Assembly: GCA_963737425.1 (NCBI GenBank)
Contig: CAVTSX010000008.1
Location: 1,116,001-1,180,000 of the forward strand
Reading direction: 5' to 3'
Origin: DASXRA01 sp963737425
GTDB lineage: Bacteria; Actinomycetota; Actinomycetes; Mycobacteriales; Jatrophihabitantaceae
Length of the DNA stretch: 64,000 nucleotides
Numbering within the stretch: the stretch's first letter is position 1; each line of letters opens with the position of its first letter. Positions 40,814 to 50,083 of this stretch are shown piece by piece. The notes beneath the pieces were generated by a model that was given only the letters and a program-made list of their open reading frames with translations, ran no database searches and was not told where the DNA came from. Both the position numbers and the translations under genes were made by a program.

Positions 40814-43339
40814 TCAGCCCCCGATCGCCTCCAGCGGCCGGGTCCGCGAGGCCCGTATTCCGGGCCACAGGGCGGCAAGTACCCCCACCACGGCCGCCAC
40901 GACCAGGAAGCTCACCGCCTGGCCCCACGGGATCGTCAGCACCTGCAGCCCCCGATCGCGCAGCCGGTGGGTGAACAGGGCGCCGAACGTCAGCCCGATG
41001 GCGAGACCGAGCACGGCGCCGAACACTGCGATCAGCAGGGACTCGACGTAGATCGTGCGCCGAAGCTGGCCGCGGAGCATGCCCACCGCTCGCAACATGC
41101 CGATCTCGCGGCGTCGCTCGACCACCGAGAGGGCGAGGGTGTTGATGATGCCCATGATCGCGATGACGATCGCGAGGCCGAGCAGCCCGTAGAGCAGGCC
41201 GAGCAGTCCGTTGATCTGAGCCGCCTGCTGGCCCTTGAACTCCTCGCGGTCCTTCACATCGACCGTGTAGAACCGGTCGGTCGAACTCGTCAGGCCGGCG
41301 CGCAATGTCGCCGCCGACGTGCCGCGCGTGGCCTTCACGAGCGCGACGATGTCGGAATAGCGGCTGCTGGGGGTCAGCTTGCGGTAGGTATCGCCGGAGA
41401 CCAGCCAGCCCGACAGCAGCTGGTCATCGGCATAGATGCCGGTGATCGTCTCGGTGACCGTCGCTCCGCCCGGAGTCGCCATCGTGACGTGATCGCCGAG
41501 CTTCCAGTGCTTGCTCTTGGCGGTCGAGTCCGACACCAGCATGTTCTGCCCGGTCGGCGAGCCCGCCCCTGACTTGAGATCGACCTTGAGCACATCGCTG
41601 ATGGATCCGTCGACGCCCGTGCCGTCGGCGTCCTTGCCGTCGATCGTGGTGTACACGGCATGCAGTTCGGTCATCGACCTGACACCGGGCACGGCCGCGG
41701 CCTGCCTGGCGGCGGGGAGCGGCACAAGGGTCCCGCCGGTGCCGGAGAGGATGAAGTCGGCCCGGATGTTGTTGTCGACCAGCGAGTTGATACTCGACTT
41801 GGTCGACGCGCCGAGCACCGCGATGGCGCTCACCAGCATCAGGCCGACGGTCAGGGCGAATGCCGTCGCGGCCGTCCGGCGCGGATTGCGCACCGAGTTC
41901 GTCCGCGCAAGACGTCCGACGGCGCCGAACGGGCGGGCGATCACCCGGCCGATGCCGCCGATGATGTAGCGCGACAGCGCCGGGGCCAGCAGGAGCACAC
42001 CGGTGCCGGTGACCAGCAGGCCGAGCCCGATCAGCCCGGCGCCGGATCCGGCCGAGCTGCTCGTCGAGCCGCCCACCGCTGCGAGCAGTCCGAGCGCCGT
42101 CAGCCCGATGCCGATCGTGGAACGGCGGCGCAGCGGGGCCTGGGCCGAGGCGAATTCCTCGCGCATCGCTGCGACCGGAGGTGTCCTGGCCGCGCGCCGC
42201 GCCGGTGAGTACGCCGAGAGGAGCGTGACGACGGTGCCCACGACGAGCGCGACGATCACGGTGCGCGGAGTCAGGGTCAGCGCGCCACTGGGCAGGCCGA
42301 CGTTCAGGGCATCGAGCAACGACCGCAGCCCGTACGCGAGCCCGATGCCGCCGGCGAGCCCGAGCACGCTGCCGACGAGGCCGATCACGCCTGCCTCGAA
42401 GAGCACCGACCGGCGAACCTGGCGGCGGTCAGCCCCGATCGCGCGTAACAACGCGAGTTCGCGCACGCGCTGGGCGATGATCATCGAGAACGTGTTGTAG
42501 ATGATGAACGTCCCGACGAGTAAGGCGATAACTCCGAACGCAAGCAGGAAGTAGTTCACGAACGACAGTGCCTTCGCGACCGCGCCCTGATCGTCCTTGC
42601 GGACCTGATCACCCGTCTTCGCCTGCAGGTCGCGGGTGAGCAGGGCCGCCACCCGGTCGCGCAGCGTCTTCTCGTCCACCCCTTGCCCGGCGATGCTGAC
42701 CGCTTCGACGTGGGTTTGGTCAGTGAACAGGGCAAGTGCCTGCTGCTTGCTGAACTCGACGCCGACGTAGCCCCCCGTCTCGGTATCGGTGTGGTAGACG
42801 CCCGTGATCGTCACGTCGACGATGCCTCGGGCGGGAAGCACAACCTTCGTGTGATCGCCCACGCCGAGCTTGGCCTTCTTCGCCGCGCCCTCGTTGATCA
42901 CGACCTCGCCCGGCCCGGACGGAGCCTTGCCGGACACGAATGTCGGCGGCGCCTTGATCTGCTCGCCGGGCGGGTTCCACATCGTGCCCTGGCTCGGCGC
43001 GCCGCCGCTCGACACCCGCTTGCCGTTCTTCCCGATCAGCACCAGCGGGCCGCTCGCCTCGAGTTGCACGGCGCGGACGCCCGGCACGGCCTTGATGCGG
43101 TCGACCAGGCCCAGCGGCACGCCAGGGTTGCTGGCCTTCTTCGCGTCCACGCGGACGTCGACGCCCTTGTCGGCGTCGGCGAAGATGCCGTTGAAGGTGT
43201 GCTTGAGCGTGTCGGTGAAGACGAACGATCCCGCGACGAACGCGGTACCGAGCACGACCGAGATCACCGTGAGGATCAGCCGCACCTTGTGCGCGACCAG
43301 GCTGCGCCATGAGACGCGGCGCATCGCCTTTCCACTCAT
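40814..43339 (-). CDS. FtsX-like ABC transporter permease
   Basis: Membrane subunit, 841 aa, of a MacB/LolCE-type ABC system. The N-terminal segment WRSLVAHKVRLILTVISVVLGTAFVAGSF is the first membrane helix, followed by a large outside MacB-like domain (about 50-250), three helices around FVNYFLLAFGVIALLVGTFI to residue 380, more hydrophobic segments (about 415-470), a fused second half with its own outside domain (about 520-720), and three final helices. Two FtsX domains in one chain is the usual actinobacterial form. Such systems move lipids, peptides or lipoproteins or signal mechanically; the cargo is unknown. It starts five bases after the ATPase gene. Confidence 0.92.
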   Translation of the reverse strand: MSGKAMRRVSWRSLVAHKVRLILTVISVVLGTAFVAGSFVFTDTLKHTFNGIFADADKGVDVRVDAKKASNPGVPLGLVDRIKAVPGVRAVQLEASGPLVLIGKNGKRVSSGGAPSQGTMWNPPGEQIKAPPTFVSGKAPSGPGEVVINEGAAKKAKLGVGDHTKVVLPARGIVDVTITGVYHTDTETGGYVGVEFSKQQALALFTDQTHVEAVSIAGQGVDEKTLRDRVAALLTRDLQAKTGDQVRKDDQGAVAKALSFVNYFLLAFGVIALLVGTFIIYNTFSMIIAQRVRELALLRAIGADRRQVRRSVLFEAGVIGLVGSVLGLAGGIGLAYGLRSLLDALNVGLPSGALTLTPRTVIVALVVGTVVTLLSAYSPARRAARTPPVAAMREEFASAQAPLRRRSTIGIGLTALGLLAAVGGSTSSSAGSGAGLIGLGLLVTGTGVLLLAPALSRYIIGGIGRVIARPFGAVGRLARTNSVRNPRRTAATAFALTVGLMLVSAIAVLGASTKSSINSLVDNNIRADFILSGTGGTLVPLPAARQAAAVPGVRSMTELHAVYTTIDGKDADGTGVDGSISDVLKVDLKSGAGSPTGQNMLVSDSTAKSKHWKLGDHVTMATPGGATVTETITGIYADDQLLSGWLVSGDTYRKLTPSSRYSDIVALVKATRGTSAATLRAGLTSSTDRFYTVDVKDREEFKGQQAAQINGLLGLLYGLLGLAIVIAIMGIINTLALSVVERRREIGMLRAVGMLRGQLRRTIYVESLLIAVFGAVLGLAIGLTFGALFTHRLRDRGLQVLTIPWGQAVSFLVVAAVVGVLAALWPGIRASRTRPLEAIGG

Positions 43340-43343
43340 GGTG

Positions 43344-44111
43344 TCAATTCACCGACCCGTCAAGATTCTTCATGCGGTCAAGGACGCTCTCGGCGGTGGG
43401 CTGGCGCATCTCGTCGACGATGCGGCCGTCGGCGAGGAACACCACGCGATCGGCGTAGCTTGCCGCGCGCGGATCGTGCGTCACGATGACGACGGTCTGG
43501 CCCAGCCGGTCGACGGAGTCGCGCAGGATGCCCAGCACCTCGCCGCTGGAACGGGAGTCGAGGTTGCCGGTGGGCTCGTCGCCGAAGATGATCTCGGGCT
43601 GGCCGACCAGCGCCCGCGCGCACGCCACCCGCTGCTGCTGGCCACCGGAGAGTTCGCTGGGCCGATGCGTGAGCCGGTCGGCCAGGCCGAGGGTGGCGAT
43701 GATCCGGCGCAGCCATTCGCCGTCGGGCCTGCGGCCGGCGATGTCGAGCGGCAGGGTGATGTTCTCGATCGCCGTCAGAGTCGGCACGAGGTTGTAGGAC
43801 TGGAAGACGAATCCGATCCGATCGCGGCGCAGTTTGGTCATCTTCTTGTCCGACAGGGCACCCAGATTCGTGGTGCCGATCGATATCTGCCCGGACGTTG
43901 CGGTGTCGAGGCCCGCCAGACAATGCATCAGGGTCGACTTTCCGGACCCGGACGGGCCCATGATCGCCGTGAACTCTCCCCGGCGGAATTCGACGCTCAC
44001 GCCGTCGAGGGCGCGAACGCCCGTAGCTCCCTCCCCGTAGATCTTGACAACGTCGGTGGCGCGCGCGGCCGCTGTGATGCCCGCGGTCTGCATCAATGCT
44101 GGTTGTGGCAT
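43344..44111 (-). CDS. ABC transporter ATPase (MacB/LolD type)
   Basis: ATP-binding subunit, 255 aa, partner of the FtsX-like permease. Walker A GPSGSGKSTLMHCLAGLD, Q-loop FVFQSYNLVPTLTAIEN, signature LSGGQQQRVACARAL, Walker B IIFGDEPTGNLDSR and switch THDPRAASYAD are all present. ATG 44111 has GGAG three bases upstream; a start at 44177 would add 22 residues without improving family fit. It lies divergent from guaB across 408 bp that contain a long inverted repeat. Confidence 0.94.
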   Translation of the reverse strand: MPQPALMQTAGITAAARATDVVKIYGEGATGVRALDGVSVEFRRGEFTAIMGPSGSGKSTLMHCLAGLDTATSGQISIGTTNLGALSDKKMTKLRRDRIGFVFQSYNLVPTLTAIENITLPLDIAGRRPDGEWLRRIIATLGLADRLTHRPSELSGGQQQRVACARALVGQPEIIFGDEPTGNLDSRSSGEVLGILRDSVDRLGQTVVIVTHDPRAASYADRVVFLADGRIVDEMRQPTAESVLDRMKNLDGSVN

Positions 44112-44340
44112 GGCTCCAAGCCTCTCGGGCAGAGCCGACCCGCACCATTCGGGTTTGTCCTGAGTCGACCCTGACATTTGTCCTCGGGAATCGCCGCAGA
44201 TCAGCGTGGATCTCGGCGCTCGTACGATCGAGTACCCGACCTGAGCGCAACCTTTGATCGTCAGCGAATTGCCAGCCGCGGCCGCGTCGGCCCGCTTCCG
44301 AGGCGTCCGCGTGCGTGATCGCGGCCCGGCCGGCCCGCGG

Positions 44341-44407
44341 CATGATCATCTCTGGGCGAAACCGCCCGCAGACGCCCGCAATGGCCCGTTGGGCAGAGAT
44401 GATCATG
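44341..44407. repeat. intergenic inverted repeat, family II
   Basis: CATGATCATCTCTG (44341-44354) and CAGAGATGATCATG (44394-44407) form a 14-bp perfect stem. Unlike the copy at 2826 it lies between divergent genes, so it cannot serve as a gene-end terminator. The rest of the 44112-44519 gap holds a TACGAT (44482-44487) that may be the guaB -10. Confidence 0.8.
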
Positions 44408-44519
44408 GCAGTGGCCCCGATGATGCCGCGATGTTGTGGAGACGCGCGGCCGGCCGGCGCCCTGGCTGCGGTTGGGGCCCGTACGATGAGTTATTGCGCC
44501 CTTCGGTCCTGGAGCGACA

Positions 44520-46031
44520 TTGACCAACACCGAACCATCAGTCCCCGAACTGCCGGCCAAGTTCAGCGCCCTCGGCCTGACTTTCGACGACGTCCTGCTG
44601 CTGCCCGGCGAGTCCGACATCATCCCGAGTGAGGTCGAGACGGCCTCTCACGTCAGCCGCAACATCTCGGTGAAGATTCCGCTGGTCTCTTCGGCCATGG
44701 ACACCGTCACCGAGGCGCGGATGGCGGTGGCGATGGCTCGCCAGGGCGGCGTCGGCGTTCTGCACCGCAACCTGTCCGCCGACGATCAGGCCGCGCAGGT
44801 CGATCTGGTGAAGCGCTCCGAGGCCGGCATGGTCTCCAACCCGGTCACCTGCGGGCCGGACGCCACGCTCGCCGAGGTCGAGGCGCTGTGCGCCCGCTAC
44901 CGGATCTCCGGCGCGCCGGTCGTCGACGAGTCGGGCGTGCTGCTCGGCATCGTCACCAACCGCGATATGCGTTTCGAGACCGACCAGTCCCGTCTCGTGC
45001 GCGACGTGATGACCCCGATGCCGCTGATCACCGCACCGGTCGGGGTTTCGCACGATGACGCGTTGCGCGCGCTCGCCCGGCACAAGGTCGAAAAGCTGCC
45101 CCTGGTCGACACTGAGGGCAGGCTGACCGGGCTGATCACGGTCAAGGACTTCACCAAGAGCGAGGCGTTTCCCCTCGCCACCAAGGACGCGAGCGGCCGG
45201 CTGGTCGTCGGAGCCGCCGTCGGCGTCGGCGAGGACTCCTACAAGCGGGCGCTGGCGCTGGTCGAGGCGGGCGTCGACTTCATCATCGTCGACACTGCGC
45301 ACGGCCATGCCCGCGGCGTCATCGAAATGGTCGCCCGGCTCAAGCGCGACACCGAGGTCGACGTCGTCGGCGGCAACGTGGCCACGCGAGCCGGTGCCCA
45401 GGCGCTGGTCGACGCCGGGGCCGACGGCGTGAAGGTCGGGGTGGGCCCGGGCTCGATCTGCACCACCCGGGTCGTCGCGGGCGTGGGCGTGCCGCAGGTG
45501 ACCGCGATCTACGAGGCGTCGCTGGCGTGCCGCCCTGCGGGCGTTCCACTGATCGGCGACGGCGGCCTGCAGTACTCCGGCGACATCCCGAAGGCGCTCG
45601 TCGCCGGGGCCGACACCGTCATGCTCGGCTCGTTGCTGGCCGGATGCGAGGAGTCCCCCGGTGAGCTGATCTTCATCAACGGCAAGCAGTACAAGTCCTA
45701 TCGCGGCATGGGCTCACTCGGTGCCATGCAGTCGCGGGGCCAGCAGCGCTCGTACTCGAAGGATCGCTACGGACTGCAGGACGTCGTAGACGACGACAAG
45801 CTCGTGCCGCAGGGCATCGAGGGCCAGGTGCCCTATCGCGGGCCCCTTTCGGCGGTCGCGCACCAGTTGGTGGGCGGGCTGCAGGCCGGCATGGGTTTCG
45901 CCGGCACGCGGACGATCGCCGACCTTCAGCAGCGGGGAAAGCTCATCCGCATCACGGCGTCCGGGCTCAAGGAATCGCACCCGCACGACATCCAGATGAC
46001 CGTGGAGTCGCCGAACTATTCCTCGCGCTGA
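44520..46031 (+). CDS. guaB: inosine-5'-monophosphate dehydrogenase
   Basis: IMPDH, 503 aa, oxidises IMP to XMP, the first committed step to GTP. LTFDDVLLLPGESDIIPSEV starts the barrel; two CBS domains (about 100-215) are inserted (MTPMPLITAP); the catalytic loop is GVGPGSICTTR with Cys314; DGGLQYSGDIPKAL and the flap GSLGAMQSRGQQRSYSK follow. TTG 44520 is taken as start, with GGAG five bases upstream. It is the GuaB2-type enzyme by synteny with DUF5319 and whiB3. A small ACGCCTG/CAGGCGT hairpin follows the gene. Confidence 0.96.
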   Translation: MTNTEPSVPELPAKFSALGLTFDDVLLLPGESDIIPSEVETASHVSRNISVKIPLVSSAMDTVTEARMAVAMARQGGVGVLHRNLSADDQAAQVDLVKRSEAGMVSNPVTCGPDATLAEVEALCARYRISGAPVVDESGVLLGIVTNRDMRFETDQSRLVRDVMTPMPLITAPVGVSHDDALRALARHKVEKLPLVDTEGRLTGLITVKDFTKSEAFPLATKDASGRLVVGAAVGVGEDSYKRALALVEAGVDFIIVDTAHGHARGVIEMVARLKRDTEVDVVGGNVATRAGAQALVDAGADGVKVGVGPGSICTTRVVAGVGVPQVTAIYEASLACRPAGVPLIGDGGLQYSGDIPKALVAGADTVMLGSLLAGCEESPGELIFINGKQYKSYRGMGSLGAMQSRGQQRSYSKDRYGLQDVVDDDKLVPQGIEGQVPYRGPLSAVAHQLVGGLQAGMGFAGTRTIADLQQRGKLIRITASGLKESHPHDIQMTVESPNYSSR

Positions 46032-46045
46032 GCGCCCGCGAAGAG

Positions 46046-46065
46046 ACGCCTGTGACCGCAGGCGT
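46046..46065 (+). terminator. hairpin after guaB
   Basis: ACGCCTG (46046-46052) and CAGGCGT (46059-46065), loop of six, 15 bases after the stop. Short; no T run. The rest of the 257-bp gap to livK shows no other structure I could assign. Confidence 0.4.
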
Positions 46066-46288
46066 TGACCCGCCCCGGTGCAGCCTGATATCGCCCTGCC
46101 CAGCCATGATTGGACAGGTTGCTGCGTACTGCCGCTAGTACGGGATGGATCCCATATAACGACGGGGTAACGGGACGCTCTTGAGCCCCACCAGCCCCAC
46201 CACTGGGGTCTACGCTTCCCCCACCCGAGCCAGGACATGGGTACCAGCGTGTGCTGCGCTGGGCGCGACAACGCAATGAGGAGGAGTC

Positions 46289-47593
46289 GTGCGCTATCGC
46301 TCGATAATCGCCGCCGTGTTGGCGGTGGCAGTAACCGCGCTCTCGGTGAGCGCTTGCAAGAGCTCCAAGAGCGGCGGCGGTACGAATCCGCCCGCGACGG
46401 GGGCCAGCGGCGGGGGAGGCGGCGGGAGCGGCAAGACGCTCGTCATCTCTACCGATCTGCCCGCGCAGGGTGCATCCCACGACGCCACCTTGTCGCAGAT
46501 CAATGCGATCAACCTTTACCTTGATCAGGTCAACCACAAGGCTGGCAACTTCACGATCCAGCTGAAGAACTACGACGACTCGACCGCGGCGAAGGGCGCC
46601 TGGGACGACGCCAAGTGCTCCAGCAACGCCTCTGATCACGTTGCCAACACCAACGAGGTCGCCGTGATGGGCACCTACAACTCCGGCTGCGCCAAGCTCG
46701 AGGCTCCGGTGCTCAACCAGGACCCGACCGGCCCGATGCTGATGGTGTCTGACGCCAACACCAACCCCGGCCTGACCAAGAAGTGGGATCCAGGCGAGCC
46801 CGAGAAGTACTTCCCGACCGGCAAGCGGAACTACGCACGCGTGATCACCACCGACGACTACCAGGGCGCAGCGGCCGCGGACTTCGCGGCGCAGGATCTC
46901 AAGGTCAAGCGCTGCTTCGTGATGAACGACAACCAGACCTACGGTCAGGGCGTTGCGCAGGCGTTCATCACCCGGGCGAAGAAGAACGGCATCACGATTC
47001 TTGGTAACAAGGCCTGGGATGCGAAGCAGCCGAGCTATGCGGCAATCTTCCAGAACGCCAAGTCGCAGAACCCGGACTGTGTCTACCTCGGTGGCATCTA
47101 CGACAACAACGGCGGCCAGGTCGTCAAGGACAAGTTCTCCGTGCTCGGCGACAACACCAAGGTCAAGATGCTCGGCCCGGACGGCTTCACCGGCTACCCG
47201 GCCCTGAAGAAGCAGCCTGAATCGCAGGGCATGTACCTGACCTTCGCCGGACTGACAACCACCCAGCTCGTCCAGGGTGGCGGTCCCGCGGCGCAGCTGA
47301 TCGATGCGTACAAGGCGAAGTACGGCGGCCTGCCCGCCTCCAACTACGCGCTGTACGCCGTGGCCGCGGTGCAGGTCATCCTGGCCGCGATCGCCAAGTC
47401 CGACGGCACCCGCAAGAGCGTGACCAACGCGGTGTTCAGCGGCGACGGCATCGACATCCCGGCCGACCAGTCGGTTCTGGGCAAGGAGATCAAGATCGAC
47501 CCGCAGACCGGAGACACCAACAACAAAGACATCTCCATCGAGCTGATGAAGAATCACGACGAGACGTTCCTCAAGGCGCAGCCAGTCGTCTAG
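46289..47593 (+). CDS. livK: branched-chain amino acid ABC transporter, substrate-binding lipoprotein
   Basis: Periplasmic-binding-type lipoprotein, 434 aa. The signal MRYRSIIAAVLAVAVTALSV ends in the lipobox SVSAC, so the Cys is lipidated, followed by a Gly/Ser linker. The two-lobed LivK/Leu-Ile-Val-type fold shows TLVISTDLPAQGASHDATLSQINAIN-like opening strands, NEVAVMGTYNSGCAKLEAPVL, MLMVSDANTNPGLTKKW and FVMNDNQTYGQGVAQAF. Ligand may be a branched-chain amino acid or another small metabolite. GTG 46289 follows AGGAGGA. A strong hairpin separates it from the permease genes, which would give more binding protein than transporter. Confidence 0.9.
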   Translation: MRYRSIIAAVLAVAVTALSVSACKSSKSGGGTNPPATGASGGGGGGSGKTLVISTDLPAQGASHDATLSQINAINLYLDQVNHKAGNFTIQLKNYDDSTAAKGAWDDAKCSSNASDHVANTNEVAVMGTYNSGCAKLEAPVLNQDPTGPMLMVSDANTNPGLTKKWDPGEPEKYFPTGKRNYARVITTDDYQGAAAADFAAQDLKVKRCFVMNDNQTYGQGVAQAFITRAKKNGITILGNKAWDAKQPSYAAIFQNAKSQNPDCVYLGGIYDNNGGQVVKDKFSVLGDNTKVKMLGPDGFTGYPALKKQPESQGMYLTFAGLTTTQLVQGGGPAAQLIDAYKAKYGGLPASNYALYAVAAVQVILAAIAKSDGTRKSVTNAVFSGDGIDIPADQSVLGKEIKIDPQTGDTNNKDISIELMKNHDETFLKAQPVV

Positions 47594-47603
47594 CGAGATC
47601 GAT

Positions 47604-47641
47604 AGCGGGGCCCGTCAGTCGGCGACTGCACGGGCCCCGCT
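47604..47641 (+). terminator. hairpin between livK and livH
   Basis: AGCGGGGCCCGT (47604-47615) pairs with ACGGGCCCCGCT (47630-47641); the loop holds a further CAGTC-GGC-GACTG stem. It is a likely partial terminator or 3' stabiliser of the livK message. Confidence 0.75.
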
Positions 47642-47728
47642 GTCTGACCGCATGAGTCGTGACGATCACCTGTCACCTCTTTCATCTGGGGCTTGCGTCG
47701 CATCCGCTAGACGGGGAAGGTTCCGCGC

Positions 47729-48778
47729 ATGACATCAACGACCGCAACGGCGGGTCTGCTTAAACCGCGGATCCGTCTCGGAGAAGCAGTCGAACGCGCT
47801 ATCGCCGTGATTATCGTGGTCGGCCTGTCCGCTTGGATCGTCGTCAACTTCGTCGATGAGCCGAAGCAATGCTTCGCGGTTCTGCTCACCGGCCTCAACA
47901 ACGGCTCGCTCTATGCGTTGGTCGCACTCGGGTACACGCTCGTATACGGCATTATCGAACTGATCAACTTCGCGCACGGCGACCTCTTCATGCTGGGCAC
48001 CATCTTCAGCGCCAACTTCCTGGTCAACTGGCTGGGTTTCGACTCGCCCGGCTTCGGCTCGATCCTGGCGCTTGTGCTGACCTTCGCCGTGACAATGGGG
48101 TTTTGCGCCGCGATCAACATGGGGGCGGAGTTCTTCGCCTATCGCCGGCTACGTCGCGCCCCGAAACTCGCTCCACTCATCACTGCGGTCGGTCTCAGCT
48201 TCGTGTTCCAGAACATCGGGCTGAAGTGGAACGGATCGACGCCGAAGCAGTGGAGCAGCGTGATCAGCACAGGCGGTATCACGGTCGACGGCGTTCTCAT
48301 CCGGTACTCGCTGTTGCTGACCCTCGGCGTCACCGCGATACTGCTGCTCGCGCTCACCTACATCGTGCAGCGCACCAAGCAGGGCAAGGCAATGCGCGCC
48401 ACCGCCCAGGATCAAGACGGTGCCCGGTTGATGGGCATCGACGTCGACCGGACCATCTCGTTCACGTTCGGGCTCGGCGGCGCCATGGCAGGGGCGGCCG
48501 CCGTTCTGTCCGTGCAGACCCTGGGGACGACTCGCTTCGACCAGGGCTTCCAGTTCGGGCTGATCGCGTTCACGGCTGCTGTGCTCGGCGGTATCGGCAA
48601 CCTTCTTGGTGCGGTTGTCGGCGGATTGCTCATCGGCGTCATCCAGGCCTTCAACGATGGCTTCCCGCACGGCTTCGGCCAGGACTGGTCGCAGACGGTC
48701 GTGTTCACGATCCTGATCCTCGTTCTCGTCTTCAGACCTGAAGGGCTTTTCGGTACCCGCACCACGGAGAAGGTGTAG
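47729..48778 (+). CDS. livH: branched-chain amino acid ABC transporter permease LivH
   Basis: Inner-membrane permease, 349 aa, LivH family. Family segments are LNNGSLYALVALGYTLVYGIIELINFAHGDLFMLG near the start and AMRATAQDQDGARLMGIDVDRTISFTFGLGGAMAGAAAVL, the EAA-like loop, followed by GGIGNLLGAVVGGLLIG. About eight to nine helices plus an extra N-terminal one (about 28-48). ATG 47729 follows GGGGAAGG. First gene of the livHMGF group. Confidence 0.93.
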   Translation: MTSTTATAGLLKPRIRLGEAVERAIAVIIVVGLSAWIVVNFVDEPKQCFAVLLTGLNNGSLYALVALGYTLVYGIIELINFAHGDLFMLGTIFSANFLVNWLGFDSPGFGSILALVLTFAVTMGFCAAINMGAEFFAYRRLRRAPKLAPLITAVGLSFVFQNIGLKWNGSTPKQWSSVISTGGITVDGVLIRYSLLLTLGVTAILLLALTYIVQRTKQGKAMRATAQDQDGARLMGIDVDRTISFTFGLGGAMAGAAAVLSVQTLGTTRFDQGFQFGLIAFTAAVLGGIGNLLGAVVGGLLIGVIQAFNDGFPHGFGQDWSQTVVFTILILVLVFRPEGLFGTRTTEKV

Positions 48779-48781
48779 CCG

Positions 48782-50083
48782 ATGACCACCACCACTCCGT
48801 CTGTCAAACCACCCGTTCGCTCCCGGCGGATCTCCTCGATCGGCTGGCCGCTCGGATTCACGCTCGCGATCATCTTGTGCTTCGTGTTCTACCGGTACTG
48901 GCTGCCAGACTCGGTCGACTCGATCCAGAAGTTCTTCGGCGACTGGATCCCGTTGTCGACGATCAACCAGTGCCTGATCTGGGTGATCATGGCCGTCGGG
49001 CTCAACATCGTCGTCGGGTTCGCCGGCCTGCTCGACCTCGGCTACGTCGCGTTCTGGGCGCTCGGCACATATATGGCCGGCTGGCTCATGACCACGTTCT
49101 TCTTCCAGGTCCATTTCCACCTGGGCGACCCCACCGTGGTGAACAAGGCTGTCGGTATCCACATCAGTTTCTGGCTGGTGCTAGCGATAGCGGGCGCCTG
49201 GTGCGCCCTGTGGGGTGTATTCATCGGTGCTCCGACGCTGCGGTTGCGCAGTGACTACCTGGCTATCGTCACGCTCGGCTTCGGCGAGATCATCCCGCAG
49301 ATATTCACCAACGGGGACGAGGAACACCTGCACTTCAATCTGACCAATGGCACCAAAGGCATCGTGCCGATCGACCCGATCGGTACCGGCATCTTCTCCA
49401 ATCTCAAGGGCGTCAACCCGGGACTGGGCCCGTTCGATCTGCCGTATCTATTCCTCGCCTTCTCGGCGGTCGCCGCGTTCTGCGTATTCGTCTCGCTCCG
49501 CATCCGGCGCGGCCGGCTCGGCCGGGCCTGGCTCGCGATCCGCGAAGACGAACTGGCGGCGAGCATGATGGGTGTTTCGCTGGTCAGGACGAAGCTGTCC
49601 GCATATGCCGTGGGCGCGGTTTTCGGCGGCATGGGTGGCGTGTGCTACGCGGTCGCCGTCGGCGGTGCGTCACCGAACTTCAGCTTCGCCAACTCGATCA
49701 CGATCCTGCTCATGGTCGTGCTGGGCGGCATGGGCAATGTCTGGGGTGTGATCGTCGGCGCTCTCGTCATCGCCTGGATCAACCTGCGCGGCCTGTCGCA
49801 GTTCGGCGACTGGTTCAACACCCAGTTCCACACGAACGTCGACTTCCCGTCGTGGAACTTCCTGATCTTCGGCGTCATCCTCGTGCTGATGATGCTGTTC
49901 CGGCGCGAGGGGCTGTTTCCCGAGTCGCGGACCCGGCAGATCATGCGTGAACCGGCCCGCACCGAGTTGGAGGCAATGGGCGCCGACATTGAGGCCGGCG
50001 AGGCGGAAATCGAGATCGCCGAGGAATCAGAGGATGAACTCGTCGCGTCGAAGAGCGCCACGATCGAAGGTGACAAGTCGTGA
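48782..50083 (+). CDS. livM: branched-chain amino acid ABC transporter permease LivM
   Basis: Second permease, 433 aa. It has VGLNIVVGFAGLLDLGYVAFWALGTYMAG, LRLRSDYLAIVTLGFGEII and the EAA-like AIREDELAASMMGVSLVRTKLSAYAVGAVFGGMGG with VLGGMGNVWGVIVGAL. The last 45 or so residues form a strongly acidic tail (ELEAMGADIEAGEAEIEIAE and on) that typical LivM proteins lack. ATG 48782 starts three bases after livH, and the end overlaps livG by four bases. Confidence 0.93.
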   Translation: MTTTTPSVKPPVRSRRISSIGWPLGFTLAIILCFVFYRYWLPDSVDSIQKFFGDWIPLSTINQCLIWVIMAVGLNIVVGFAGLLDLGYVAFWALGTYMAGWLMTTFFFQVHFHLGDPTVVNKAVGIHISFWLVLAIAGAWCALWGVFIGAPTLRLRSDYLAIVTLGFGEIIPQIFTNGDEEHLHFNLTNGTKGIVPIDPIGTGIFSNLKGVNPGLGPFDLPYLFLAFSAVAAFCVFVSLRIRRGRLGRAWLAIREDELAASMMGVSLVRTKLSAYAVGAVFGGMGGVCYAVAVGGASPNFSFANSITILLMVVLGGMGNVWGVIVGALVIAWINLRGLSQFGDWFNTQFHTNVDFPSWNFLIFGVILVLMMLFRREGLFPESRTRQIMREPARTELEAMGADIEAGEAEIEIAEESEDELVASKSATIEGDKS

